DNA from: Catonia carolina
Taxonomy: Eukaryota; Arthropoda; Insecta; Hemiptera; Achilidae
Assembly: GCA_035578175.1 (NCBI GenBank)
Contig: JAQMRL010000012.1
Span: 19,898,671-19,962,670, forward strand
Direction of reading: 5' to 3'
Length of the DNA: 64,000 nt
The translations under genes were made by a program, and so were the position numbers. The notes beneath the pieces are model-generated. The model ran no database searches and was not told the origin of the DNA. It worked only from the letters and a program-made list of their open reading frames with translations. Shown one piece after another: positions 33,913 through 43,523 of this stretch (position 1 is the first letter of the stretch; every line of letters starts with the position of its first letter).

Positions 33913-34575
33913 CTCTTACAGTGCCAGGAGAATATTGTGAGTTCCTACCGAAAAATGCCAGCCTACTTTTGTGCGATTTGTAGCATTTTATATATCTAAT
34001 CCATAACAGGCTATTTTTCAAGGTATTTTAAAGACTTTTTTGTTGTTCATAATGAATTGATGTTGTATGACATTCAACTTGGAACACATTTCTTACAATT
34101 TAAAAATAAAATTAACGTAATACAAAAATTCAATTTTTTTTCGTTAATAAAATTAACGTAGTCACTTTTTGTGGAAATTTCCTTTTTCATTTAAAAAAAT
34201 CACCCTAAAAATTATGTTACTCAATTTTACTTATATCACTTTAAAGACAAGTTAATTGTGCAAAAATTTTAAAAAAATAATTAATTTATTGTAAAAAATA
34301 AAAATACTACGATAAAAGTTTAAAAATGCAATTTTTAGTTGTTTTAATCAATATTAATCAGTTACATTCATAAAAGAAACTCTACTTGGATTTTTTCAAT
34401 CTACATTTTTTACCGATTATTTTCATTTGTTGTTTTTAAAAATTGAGTGAAAATAAAAATTTAATGAATTTTTTAGTCAACGTACTAATAAAAGGACGAC
34501 GCCGGCATTTTTTTTTTTTTTTTTTTTTTGGTTTAACTGCTGACGTCCTATAATAGGACGCTGGCACTGTAAGGG
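33913..34575. mobile_element. piggyBac-type MITE with TTAA target duplication
   Basis: Ends ctcttacagtgccag (33913-33927) and ctggcactgtaaggg (34561-34575) are inverted repeats with one mismatch. They are flanked by TTAA at 33909-33912 and 34576-34579. TTAA duplication with a CCC-starting end is the piggyBac signature. At 663 bp it has no transposase frame. A long T-run (34510-34529) precedes a short palindrome, gacgtcctataataggacg, near the right end. Confidence 0.85.
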
Positions 34576-34579
34576 TTAA

Positions 34580-34985
34580 TTTAGTTTTTAATTTTAATTC
34601 TTTTACTGTTACAATGTTTAATTAATTTTTCGTTCAAATCTACTTTACAGTGTTCTAAAGACAATAATAAACAATTAATTTTGCTATAAATTCATGTGTT
34701 TTTTTAACTGGTTGTGAATGCTAAAAACGTTTGTGATCTGACCGGATATTTAAAATCTCCGTTTATAATAAGAAAGCGCATAGAATTGTAAATGCAGTAT
34801 ACTGTACCTGGTTGACCGCTCGCGTTCTTAGATTGCCTGGTGTATCCCGATTATCTACAGTTAAATTACTCATATTCGGTAATCTGGAAATATCTGTAAT
34901 TCGGTATCACCCGAGTCCCAAAAGTGCCGGACTAAAGAAAGAATGCTGTGCTACGAATTAGTCAAATAGTCTTCCCTTTGCACAA
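34580..34985. other. unassigned AT-rich sequence
   Basis: Nothing recognised on either strand. Confidence 0.5.
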
Positions 34986-34989
34986 CTTA

Positions 34990-35065
34990 TTATGTATTTA
35001 TCATTATTTACATTGGTAATAGAAAGTCATGTGAGTGTTTCACACCAAATTTTTAATAACAGTGA
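34990..35065 (+). mobile_element. family A, 3' end only
   Basis: tcattatttacattggtaat, agaaagtcatgtgagtgttt and cacaccaaattttta: the right subterminal repeat (mutated) and the 3' hairpin. Confidence 0.7.
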
Positions 35066-35435
35066 GTGATTTTTAATTATAATTTTAATAATATATATTA
35101 TTATTATTAGTAACAATAATATTTTTGTAAAATTATAATAAAAATAATAATGGTTATTATTACGACTTGTAACACCTTAAATACCGGTCAAGGTTCTTTC
35201 GCCTACATTCTAGATTTCTTTAAAAGAAGAAAACTGAACATACAAATCTACAACATACACCTTACGATCAAGGTAACAAGCCCCAGTTTTTATTTACCAA
35301 TAAACCTACTATTTTTAATATTCTTAATTTTTTATACTCCTACTTTTTGTATTATTTCAGTTCTAATTATTGGTTTACAATATCATACATGATTATTATT
35401 TGTATTTAGAAAGTTTTATGTAATCTAAAGAAAAT
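35066..35435. other. unassigned AT-rich sequence
   Basis: An 80-codon frame at 35150-35392 looks like translated A/T-rich DNA. No domain. Confidence 0.5.
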
Positions 35436-35513
35436 ATTGTATTCTCTTGCCAATATAAATAATGAATCAATGTTAAAATTAAAAACATAACCTAATTTTA
35501 ATCATGAGTGAAT

Positions 35514-36674
35514 TTTTTTTTTAATCCTTAATATGTGTACCGGTTGGCCCATGTGTCGGTTTCCCCATGAGATGGGACATTTCATTTTGATAAGTAGGTA
35601 ATAGTGTACCCTAATGTTGGCAGCATCACGTACAACATTATTAATTGTCTGTAACAGTGGCTAGTATGAGGTACGTCTCCGTGTAGTTACAAGTTTTTCC
35701 TTCGTATCGGTACTTTTAAAATGTTTACAACTGAACCACGAGTTTATATGCTTCAGTTGCGGTGGAAGCATCATAAAAATACTGCTGAAATACTGGAAGA
35801 ATTTAGCGATAAGTATCCAGGTATGTCGTTACCGACTCGGCAAAATTTACGAAAGTTAAAGAAGAAATTTGAAAACACAGGAAGCGTATTAAATGCCCCG
35901 AAGTGTGGTCGTCCACGATCGATTTGCAATGAATAAGAAGGTTGCTGAAGCGTTTGTATCCAGTCCTGGTAAATCAACTCGTAAGACGTCTTCTGAACTA
36001 AGGGTATCACGAACTAAAGTGCAAAGGATGATGAAGGAATTAAAATTGAAGCCATTTCGTCCATCTTTACTCCAAACGCTTCATAAGGACGATAATGGCA
36101 GGCGGTTGGAAAATTCTGTGAGACAGTCGCTATCGGTGCAGAAGCCGGTCCAAACTTTTTGCGATCAATTTTATGATCTGATGAGGCATGTTTCAAACTC
36201 AATGGGTGTGTTAATCGACATAACTGCGTGTACTGGTTGGATACAAATCCTCATATTGTAATTCAAAAATAGCTTAGTGTGCCTGGTGTTGTTGTGGGGA
36301 GTACTGCACTGATATGTCCTTATTTTTTGAGGGAAATGTTAACTCGGAAAATTACTTACAAATGCTGCAGGAAGTAATATTTCCGGAATTTGAAAACAAT
36401 CCTGTTTACAATATCCAATCGCTCATCTGTCAACAAGATGGCGCCCCAGCACATTTTGGTATCTAAGTTCGTGAGTTTTCAATTTCCAAAGGTGATGAAT
36501 GGATTGGTCGTCGTGGTACAATCGAATGGTCTGCGCGCTCGCCAGACTTAACGCCATTCGTGAGAGAGTATGGTTAATTCCTAAACATCAAAGTACACCG
36601 GTAACCACTGTCTATTATTCAAATCCGTACAAATACCTTTACTAGGATTTGAACCAGAAACCTTTGTCTTCGAA
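35514..36674 (-). mobile_element. tRNA-derived SINE S2, itself split by a Tc1/mariner-like element
   Basis: The target duplication atgagtgaat (35504-35513 and 36675-36684) brackets the unit. The left piece is the reversed A tail and 3' end (ttttaatccttaatatgtgt). The right piece from about 36557 is the reversed body and head (gagagagtatggttaattcc, aaagtacaccggtaaccact, aggatttgaaccagaaacct). About 130 bases of SINE body are missing or too altered to see around the inner insertion. Confidence 0.75.
35541..36556 (+). pseudogene. Tc1/mariner-superfamily transposase gene, decayed and truncated
   Basis: 35721-35936 reads MFTTEPRVYMLQLRWKHHKN, then LPTRQNLRKLKKKFENTGSV and CGRPRSICNE. A shift leads to 35893-36110: KKVAEAFVSSPGKSTRKTSS, ELRVSRTKVQRMMKELKLKP and FRPSLLQTLHKDDNGRR. 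These are the paired helix-turn-helix DNA-binding segments with the GRPR hook. Further fragments follow: [15 protein letters not shown] near 36228, PGVVVWG, QQDGAPAHFG near 36429 (second catalytic Asp) and IGRRGTIEWSARSPDLTP near 36505 (third). The series stops at the SINE boundary, so the C-terminus and right inverted repeat are gone. The left end may be cggttggcccatgtgtcgg. The exact boundaries are uncertain. Confidence 0.75.
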
Positions 36675-36779
36675 ATGAGTGAATAATGCTAAATGAAAAT
36701 CAACATCTGTAGAAGGTTGTGACACGATCCACCCAGCTCAATCTCGAAATTTTTCGTTACAAATACAATACAATATCTT

Positions 36780-37520
36780 TCGGTATTTCAACAAATCACC
36801 ATCTAAAGTAAACTCGTTAACTATAAAACTTCGATTCATGAATTATCAGTTTTCTTTGTATAGTTTTCATATTCACAACCTATATTGGCAAAACATTTAA
36901 TAAAATGTAAAAAGAATTGGCTTCAAATACGATCCTTGTGGCACACCAAAAATAAAAGGACAATACAAGCATATACAAAGCATTATTAAATTAAATTAAA
37001 GATCATTTTCACGGATTATCAGTTTTCTTAGCATATTCAACCTCACAACATATATTTTCAAAACATAAAACAGAATTGCTTCAAAATGTACCTTGCGATA
37101 CGCTTGAAATAAATTCATATTATTGGCCTAAACATAGATAAAACATTGCATAATTAAATTAAAAATCGTCTTCATGAATAATTAATTGGTTTTTCATGTA
37201 GGCTATAGGTCTCATCCTCATAACGTATGTTGTCAAAACGTACACCTATATGAAATCAGAGTTGGCTTTAAATGCTATCCTTGTGGTATACTAGAAAAAA
37301 CGTTATTTAATATAAGTATAAACCAAGTATTACTTTATTTACTTAAAGATCGTCATTATAAATGAACAGATTTCCTTGTTTTTTATTCTCACAATCTATA
37401 TTTACAAAACATTTACCTATATTCAAACACAATTGGTTTCAAATGCGATCCTTGCGGCTCACCAAAAATAAAATTGTATAATACAATGATAAACAAAACA
37501 TTATATAATTTAATTATATT
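36780..37520 (-). repeat. four tandem diverged units containing a LINE RT motif
   Basis: The word ccttg within gatccttgtggcacacc recurs at about 36934, 37090, 37279 and 37450, spaced 156, 189 and 171 bases. It is accompanied each time by agaattggcttcaaa, a tatatttncaaaaca word and aaagatcnt. On the minus strand the core translates as GVPQGSYLKPILF (unit 1), SVSQGTF (unit 2), SIPQG with a stop (unit 3) and GEPQGSHLKPIV (unit 4), which matches SGVPQGSxLGPLLF of jockey-type RT. It is not coding as it stands. Confidence 0.7.
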
Positions 37521-38334
37521 TTTTCTAACCTGCAATTAAAATTAATTTAAGAATTATCTGAAAACTAAAATCTTAAAATTAAAAATTAAAAACGACCTTA
37601 AAATTCAACAGGTTGGTACAAAAACTCTTGACAATGTCTCATACCAAGGGCAAAATAATAATACACTAATATTACATAGATAATGTTATGAGAAAAGAGG
37701 AAAAAACAAAAAACTTCCGGTAATTTTATAATAGGTTAAAGTGACTTCTTTTAAAACAGGAGGACATCGTCCTAAACTGAATTATGTGCCACGTAAATGT
37801 TAGTAGGTACACACGTAACGCGTATTACAGGCCACCGACTTCCAAGATAACAATTGTCCTTCTCCTAATGTGTTTATTTTATTATTTTTATTTATATTAC
37901 AGAATGACATGCATTCTGATTTAGTTGATTATATTTTTGTTTGTAATTCTTTAGTACTACCTGTCACATTTCTCTTTTTTTTTATTAATTCAATTGAAAA
38001 GTCTATTCTAATATTTGATATAATACAGGAAAATTTTGCATTTAATTATCTGTATAGGCCTTCAGGCCAGCCCAGTCAGTCAGCTGGTAGTAAGTTGCTA
38101 TTATTTGTTAAGTAACACCGGTTGGGCAAGCGACTTTGTATGGTGACCAGCTGACAGCCATCTGTGAACAAACTCTACTGGGGGTCACTGTTCAAACTCA
38201 CGCCTAATTCATGTCAAATAATACAGCTAAGCAGCAATCAAATTGGGTAGTTGTCAATAATGTACAGTTCCCGATAACAAATAAAAGCTAAAAAAAAATG
38301 TATCTGTACATACGAGACTCCAAAATATAACTGC
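37521..38334. other. unassigned sequence
   Basis: 37520-37750 is very AT-rich. 38060-38220 is more balanced (ccttcaggccagcccagtca, ggtgaccagctgacagccat) but has no identifiable feature. Confidence 0.45.
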
Positions 38335-38735
38335 CCATAACAGGCAGGTGGAGTGTTGAATTATTTGCACTCGATCTGGTAGTTCTAAAGCTACAAAAGA
38401 GCAGTTCTGTTTCTTATCACATGGTCAGCCAATTATGTGACTGAACCATTTAAAAACAGAAGAGGCGAGGTGTAAATAACACTAGTCAGAATTACCTCGT
38501 CTGAGAGTAATGAATTTCATTATAAAGCCAGACCCTGTGGTGAATGAAATGAAGGTGTAATTTGATGAGTGAAAAGTAGGTGTTTTTCGGAGGGTCTGGA
38601 ATACTTATAAGCATAGGTTACTTTTCCACTCGGTGAGGAAGGCACTGGTAAACCACCTCACTCCTCGGTTTACTTAGTAAAGCCTCTAGAGGTTCAAACC
38701 AGCCTTTCGGCTGATGACCCAAACAACAATAAAAT
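38335..38735 (+). repeat. family B dispersed repeat, uninterrupted copy
   Basis: From cataacaggcaggtggagtg through ttgcactcgatctggtagtt, ttctgtttcttatcacatgg, gagagtaatgaatttcatta, agaccctgtggtgaatgaaa, ggtaaaccacctcactcctc and gaggttcaaaccagcctttc to gctgatgacccaaacaacaa. The gaggttcaaacc word fits a pol III B box, but no A box is placed correctly upstream. This is the best reference copy. No coding potential. Confidence 0.85.
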
Positions 38736-38795
38736 AAAGGAAACTCTTATTTTAAATTCTCACTTTATTTTAAAAAGCTTACACAAACAAAATTT

Positions 38796-39976
38796 TTACT
38801 TTCTCTTGCCCTATATGAATAAATACGGAAAGAAAGTATTTTTATCATGTTGATTTACCGATGTTGAGTGTTTACCGGATATACACGTTTTCAGGCCTCA
38901 TAAACCCCAAAAAAAACATGTTTTTAGCGATTGGTCTGTGTGTGTCTGAACAAAATATCTCAAGAACGGAATAGCTTACGTTGAAGCTTAGTTGAAACTT
39001 AAGTTATAAATTAGGTACTACTAAGGGACCCAACAAAATTTTTCATTAAAATCGGTCAACCGGAAGTAATAAGTTTATTCGTGCAATGTTTCACTGTTCT
39101 ACGATTTTCTCAAATAACGGCCCTACGATTTTTTTAAGAGTCGCCTCCTTTACTACATTTTTTATGATCTACAAGATAGGATAAGCGCCATGTCTGCAGA
39201 AATTCTTGGGGGCTGTGTCTCATGGTAAATAATGTTTTATTTTAAGATTATTAATATACATTTTACCGCAAAACCGTGTAGTTAAATTTATAGATAATTA
39301 AAAAACTTATAACTTCTGTTTAAACATGTCTTTCAATAATGGTTTGTTTAGCGTCAATTAGTGATTCATTTTTGTCAGTAAAATTGGTTAAAAAAGGGAT
39401 TTTTATGATTGCGGCCCTAGTATACATTTTATGACAAAAGTTTGTAAGTCTAAGTTAATGAAAATTAAAAAACCTACAATTTTTAATTATATTTTTTTCA
39501 ATAGAGCTTACTTTAGCATCAATTAATAATTTTCCGTATTTTTAAGTTCTAGAGATTGGTTTTCATTTTGAGCCATTCATTCATTATTAAAATTATGTCA
39601 TATGTTTCATTTTACATTTTTTACTGATAAACATAAGTTATATTTATCGTTATTTACACTGCCAAGAGAAAATCGAATGAGAGTTTTTTTTTATTCCTAA
39701 TTTGTGTACGTTGCAATCTGTTCAATTTAGAACAATAAGCAACCCCATGACCCAATGATATGAGGATGATGTGTATGACGTGTAAAATGAGGTGTAGTCT
39801 TGTACAGACCCAGGCCGACCATTTCTGAGAGAGTATGGTTAATTAAACCCCAACCATCAAAGTACACCGGTAACCACTGTCTAGTATTCAAAAACCGTAT
39901 AAAAGTAACTACCTTTACTAGGATTTGAACCCGGAACCTTCGTCTCCAAAAATGAGAGTTTTACATCATATTTTTT
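38796..39976 (+). mobile_element. family A, full-length-type copy, with a SINE in its 3' hairpin
   Basis: 5' end ttttactttctcttgccc, then gcgattggtctgtgtgtgtc, caaaatcggtcaaccggaag, both internal units and gccaagagaaaatcg. The hairpin is split by the SINE between gaatgagagtttt and the continuing ttacatcatattttt. Confidence 0.85.
39688..39950 (-). mobile_element. tRNA-derived SINE S2 with perfect 12-bp target duplication
   Basis: Flanks aatgagagtttt at 39676-39687 and 39951-39962 are identical. Reversed, it has the B-box region (ggttccgggttcaaatccta), cagtggttaccggtgtactt, ctcatatcattgggtcatgg and an A tail. It is the cleanest S2 boundary in the window and fixes a unit of about 263 bp, although the tRNA head looks shortened here. 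Confidence 0.85.
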
Positions 39977-40554
39977 TCTTGAAATTATATTTTAGTGGCA
40001 TAACCTTTTTTCTTACTCAGATACACTGAACATTAATTTTACAGATAAATATTTAGATAGATTTTATTAACAAATCATGAATAATTTAAATAAAATAAAA
40101 AAAACAAATAATGAAGAATAAATTTCACGAAAAACAAATTATAACAAAATTAAATACATCACTACAATAATTAATTTAATTTAATGTAATACTAATAAAG
40201 ATTTATTATAGTAGTTACCATTACGATATTTTTGTAAAATAAATTAATAATAATATAATATAAACAAGATTTCAAATAATATTATAACAGATCTAAATAT
40301 TTGTTTTATTTTTATTTATAAATAAAATAAAAACAAATAATAAATAATGATATAATAAATAGATATGACGGTTATAATGAAGCACTATAAGATTTTATAA
40401 TAATTGAAGGTTGTCAATAAGATGGTGAATTAAGTTTTCGATCAAGGTAAACTACGTCATCAAATCAGTCATCAAGTAAAAATTTAAATAAGTATCATAA
40501 AAAATATTTATTTTAATTTGGATTTCCCAGTGTTTTGAACTAGTTACTTGTAAA
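39977..40554. other. unassigned, extremely AT-rich sequence
   Basis: Low-complexity aataataaataaa words. No supported feature. Confidence 0.5.
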
Positions 40555-41170
40555 AATGTTTTTTACTTTCTCTTACCCTATACGAATTTATAGATAATTA
40601 TAAATTGTTTACATATCGATTTTTCGTAACCGAATTTTCACCGGATATACATGTTTTCAGGCCACTTGGAACCCAGAAAAACATGTTTTTCGCGATTGGT
40701 GTGCATGCCTGTATGTAAACAAAACATCTCAAGAACAGAATATCATACGAAGTTAAAACTTGGAACTTACGTTAGATACCACTACGGGTCCTGACACAAA
40801 CATTTTCATCAAAATCGGTCAACCGGAAGTAGTAGTTTATTCAAGCGATTTTCCCGTAAACGGCTCCTACGATTTAAAAAAAAATCGTCTCGTTTAGTAC
40901 ATTTTTTGTGCTCTACATCTACAATATACGGTAAGCGTCTGCTGAAATTCTTGGGAGAGCCTGTTCTCTCGTGGTAGAACATTTTTTTTAGGATTGAGGC
41001 CTTATTATTCATTCTAGAGCTAAAGTGTGCATAATCAAAATTGCAGAATATTTAAAACCCTACAACTTTTATTAGAAAATTTTTTTGTACAAGGATTAGT
41101 CAATTAGTGATTTTGTGTATTTTTTCATAAAAATTGATAAAAAATGTATTTTTTAATATTGCGGCTTTAA

Positions 41171-41890
41171 TTCCTATTCCTACGTTGCTAATTTACTAGC
41201 TGCTAGTAATTACTAGAAGGTCCTACTAGCACGTCGGTGACGGTTCCCACGGAGCTAGTTAATTACTACCAGTGCTCTGAAAACATTTATGTGAGTTGTG
41301 CTGTGCATTGCTGTACAAAGTACAGCTTACTAGCAACTAGTAACGTTTACAAACTTCACATCGAGCTAGTTTACTAGCGCTAGTCTTACATGACTTTTTC
41401 TCCCGTACTAGCGCTACTAAAATCAAACATGTTAAAATTTCACTAGTGCGTTAGTGAATACTAGCGCTTTAACTAAACTAGCTGCTATTTGTTCTTTTCC
41501 ACGACACTAGTACTAGCTGCTAGTTTACTAGTAGCTGCTAGTTTACTAGTAGCTAGTTTACTAGTAGCTAGTAAACTAGTGACATGGGAATAGGTATTTA
41601 GTTTCCGTTTAAGAACAAATGTGTATATAACAAAAGTATATGGCAACTAGTAACGTTTACAAACTTCACATCGAGCTAGTTTACTAGCGCTAGTCTTACA
41701 TGACTTTTTCTCCCGTACTAGCGCTACTAGAATCAAACATGTTAAAATTTCACTAGTGCGTTAGTGAATACTAGCGCTTTAACTAAACTAGCTGCTATTT
41801 GTTCTTTCCCACGACACTAGTACTAGCTGCTAGTTTACTAGTAGCTGCTAGTTTACTAGTAGCTAGTAAACTAGTGACATGGGAATAGGT
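41171..41890. mobile_element. CTAG-rich fold-back element with internal tandem duplication
   Basis: The left end ttcctattcctacgttgcta, continuing atttactagctgctagta, is an imperfect inverted match of the right end (gctagtaaactagtgacatg, ggaatagg) over about 43 bases. The interior is crowded with CTAG, roughly 40 occurrences by my count, as ctagtttactagtagctag-type words. From 41333 a block of about 310 bases (caactagtaacgtttacaaa to tgtgtatataacaaaagtat) is repeated from 41643 with only a few differences and one 16-base length change. The duplicated block includes some right-flank sequence. There is no coding frame and no known family match I can name. Confidence 0.7.
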
Positions 41891-41961
41891 ATTTAGTTCC
41901 CATTTAAGAACAAATGTGTATATGACAAAAGTTACAAAAAATTAAAACTCTTCAACTTTTA

Positions 41962-42812
41962 CGAGGTGTGGTTATTAAATAACGAGACTGACGTTGTAAA
42001 TAATTTTATTTTTATTTTATACATAATCACTTATTGTCACCTTCAATAAACACTCCTCTATACCTACAAAGCTCCATACAAATTTTCCATTGTTGGAAAC
42101 AGTGCTGGAAGTCATCTTCTGTCAGCTCCTTCAGGACACGTGCCGCTTTCTCTTTTACAGCTTCCACAGACTCAAATCTTGTCCCTTTTAATGCAAATTT
42201 CACCTTAGGGAACAGGTAGAAGTCACATGGTGCAAAATCTGGTGAATAACGTGGATGTTCTAACACTGAGATGCTGTACTTGGCTAGGAACCTCTTGACA
42301 GATAACGCGGAATGAGCTGGCGCATTGTCTTGGTGGAGAACCCATGATTTGTCCTTCCACATTTTGGGGCCTTTTTTCCTTACTCTTTGCCGTAGTTTAA
42401 TAAATAAAAATAAAACAATCATTATTGCTTTAAATTTTGACTTGCTCATTCGAGCTTTTTTGGCTCGCGGTGAAGTTCGGCTCTTCCAGTGCATGGATTG
42501 GCGCTTCGTTTCCGGATCATAAGTAAAAAACCACGTTTCATCACCTGTTATTATCTTCTACCTGTTCCCTAAGATGAAATCTGCATTAAAAGGGACAAGA
42601 TTTGAGTCTGTGGAAGCTGTAAAAGAGAAAGCCTGTTCTGAAGGGGCTGACAGAAGATGACTTCCAGCACTGTTTCCAACAATGGAAAATTCGCATGGAG
42701 CGTTGTAGGGATAGAGAAGGAGTGTATATTGAAGGTGACAATACGTGATTATGTATAAAATAAAAATAAAATTTTTACAACGTCAGTCTCGTTATTTAAT
42801 AGCTACACCTTG
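41962..42812. mobile_element. palindromic (fold-back) mariner derivative
   Basis: Flanked by TA at 41960-41961 and 42813-42814. The left arm (41962-42221) and right arm (42556-42812) are inverted copies of one another over about 257 bases, visibly above 85% identical with a few short indels in the right arm. Both are the 3' end of a mariner: the end of the transposase gene, the gtataaaataaaaataaaat segment and the terminal repeat (cgtcagtctcgttatttaat). The centre (42222-42555) continues the left-hand gene. The original 5' end and N-terminal coding part are absent. Confidence 0.85.
42027..42545 (-). pseudogene. mariner (DD34D) transposase, catalytic domain only
   Basis: Reading leftwards it has TGDETWFFTYDPETKRQSMH (first catalytic Asp) just inside the right arm junction, then WKSRTSPRAKKARMSKSKFK, WVLHQDNAPAHSALSVKRFL (second Asp), HPRYSPDFAPCDFYLFPK (third Asp, 34 residues after the second) and DDFQHCFQQWKICMELC to a stop at 42027. 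The N-terminal helix-turn-helix domain is missing, and a segment between the first and second Asp looks deleted. The catalytic triad itself is intact. The tail of the gene is repeated on the plus strand at about 42566-42750, out of frame in places. Confidence 0.85.
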
Positions 42813-43038
42813 TATTTCAAGCATTTTCTTCTACAGAGCCTAGTTTAGCATCAATTAGCGACTTTCCGTATTTTTAAGCCGAAAAGAGGTTGATTTTAAC
42901 TCTGCATCATTCACTCATGATTAAAAATAGGTTATGTTTTTAATATTACATTGTTTACTCATGATTAAACATAGGTTGTATGTTTTATTATTTTTCATTG
43001 GCAAGAGAAAGTCGTGTGTGTTTCACATCTGAATTTTT

Positions 43039-43523
43039 TTTCTTTAAGTAAAATGCCTTTACTACCACAACGAAGAACATACCATTATTTAAATTATACA
43101 AAATAGGTCTTAAAATAATTTAACGATAAAGCAGTTTATAATACAATATACGCGCTTTTAAAACAAAATACTGTACAACTACCTTGAATATATTGCTTAA
43201 GTACGTGTCTCATAATACGTGTCCCTTTTTTATTTTTATTTATTTTGTTCATTTCTTTAAAGAAATAAAAAAAACCGTTTTGAAATAATGTAATATAATA
43301 TGTTTATTATGTATTTTCTTGTGCAAATATACAAACTCATAACTTTTACAAAGCTTTTATTTGTTTGAATGAAACGTAACAAAAGTTGTATTGTATGTGG
43401 TTCACAAATAATTAAAATTAGCCTTCAGGTTAAGTTAGGTTTAATTTTATCGTTTTACATTTTGTTTTGAATAAGTTAAGAAAGGATAGACGTGAAAATA
43501 TCGATTTCCATTATTATATTTTT
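43039..43523. other. unassigned AT-rich sequence
   Basis: Nothing recognised. Confidence 0.5.

Larger units (their letters stand above)
35436..36725 (-). mobile_element. family A 3' part, split by a SINE
   Basis: attctcttgccaatataaat to ttttaatcatgagtgaat (35513) continues at gaataatgctaaatgaaaat with caacatctgtagaa after 36674. The two halves join exactly at the duplicated atgagtgaat. Confidence 0.75.
40555..43038 (+). mobile_element. family A copy broken by two inverted-repeat elements
   Basis: 5' end ttttactttctcttacccta, then cgattggtgtgcatgcc and caaaatcggtcaaccggaag. The first break comes after gcggctttaa (41170). Family sequence returns briefly at about 41897-41961 (tgtatatgacaaaagttaca). 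The second break is the mariner at 41962-42812. The 3' part runs to ggcaagagaaagtcgtgtgt and ttcacatctgaattttt. Confidence 0.8.
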
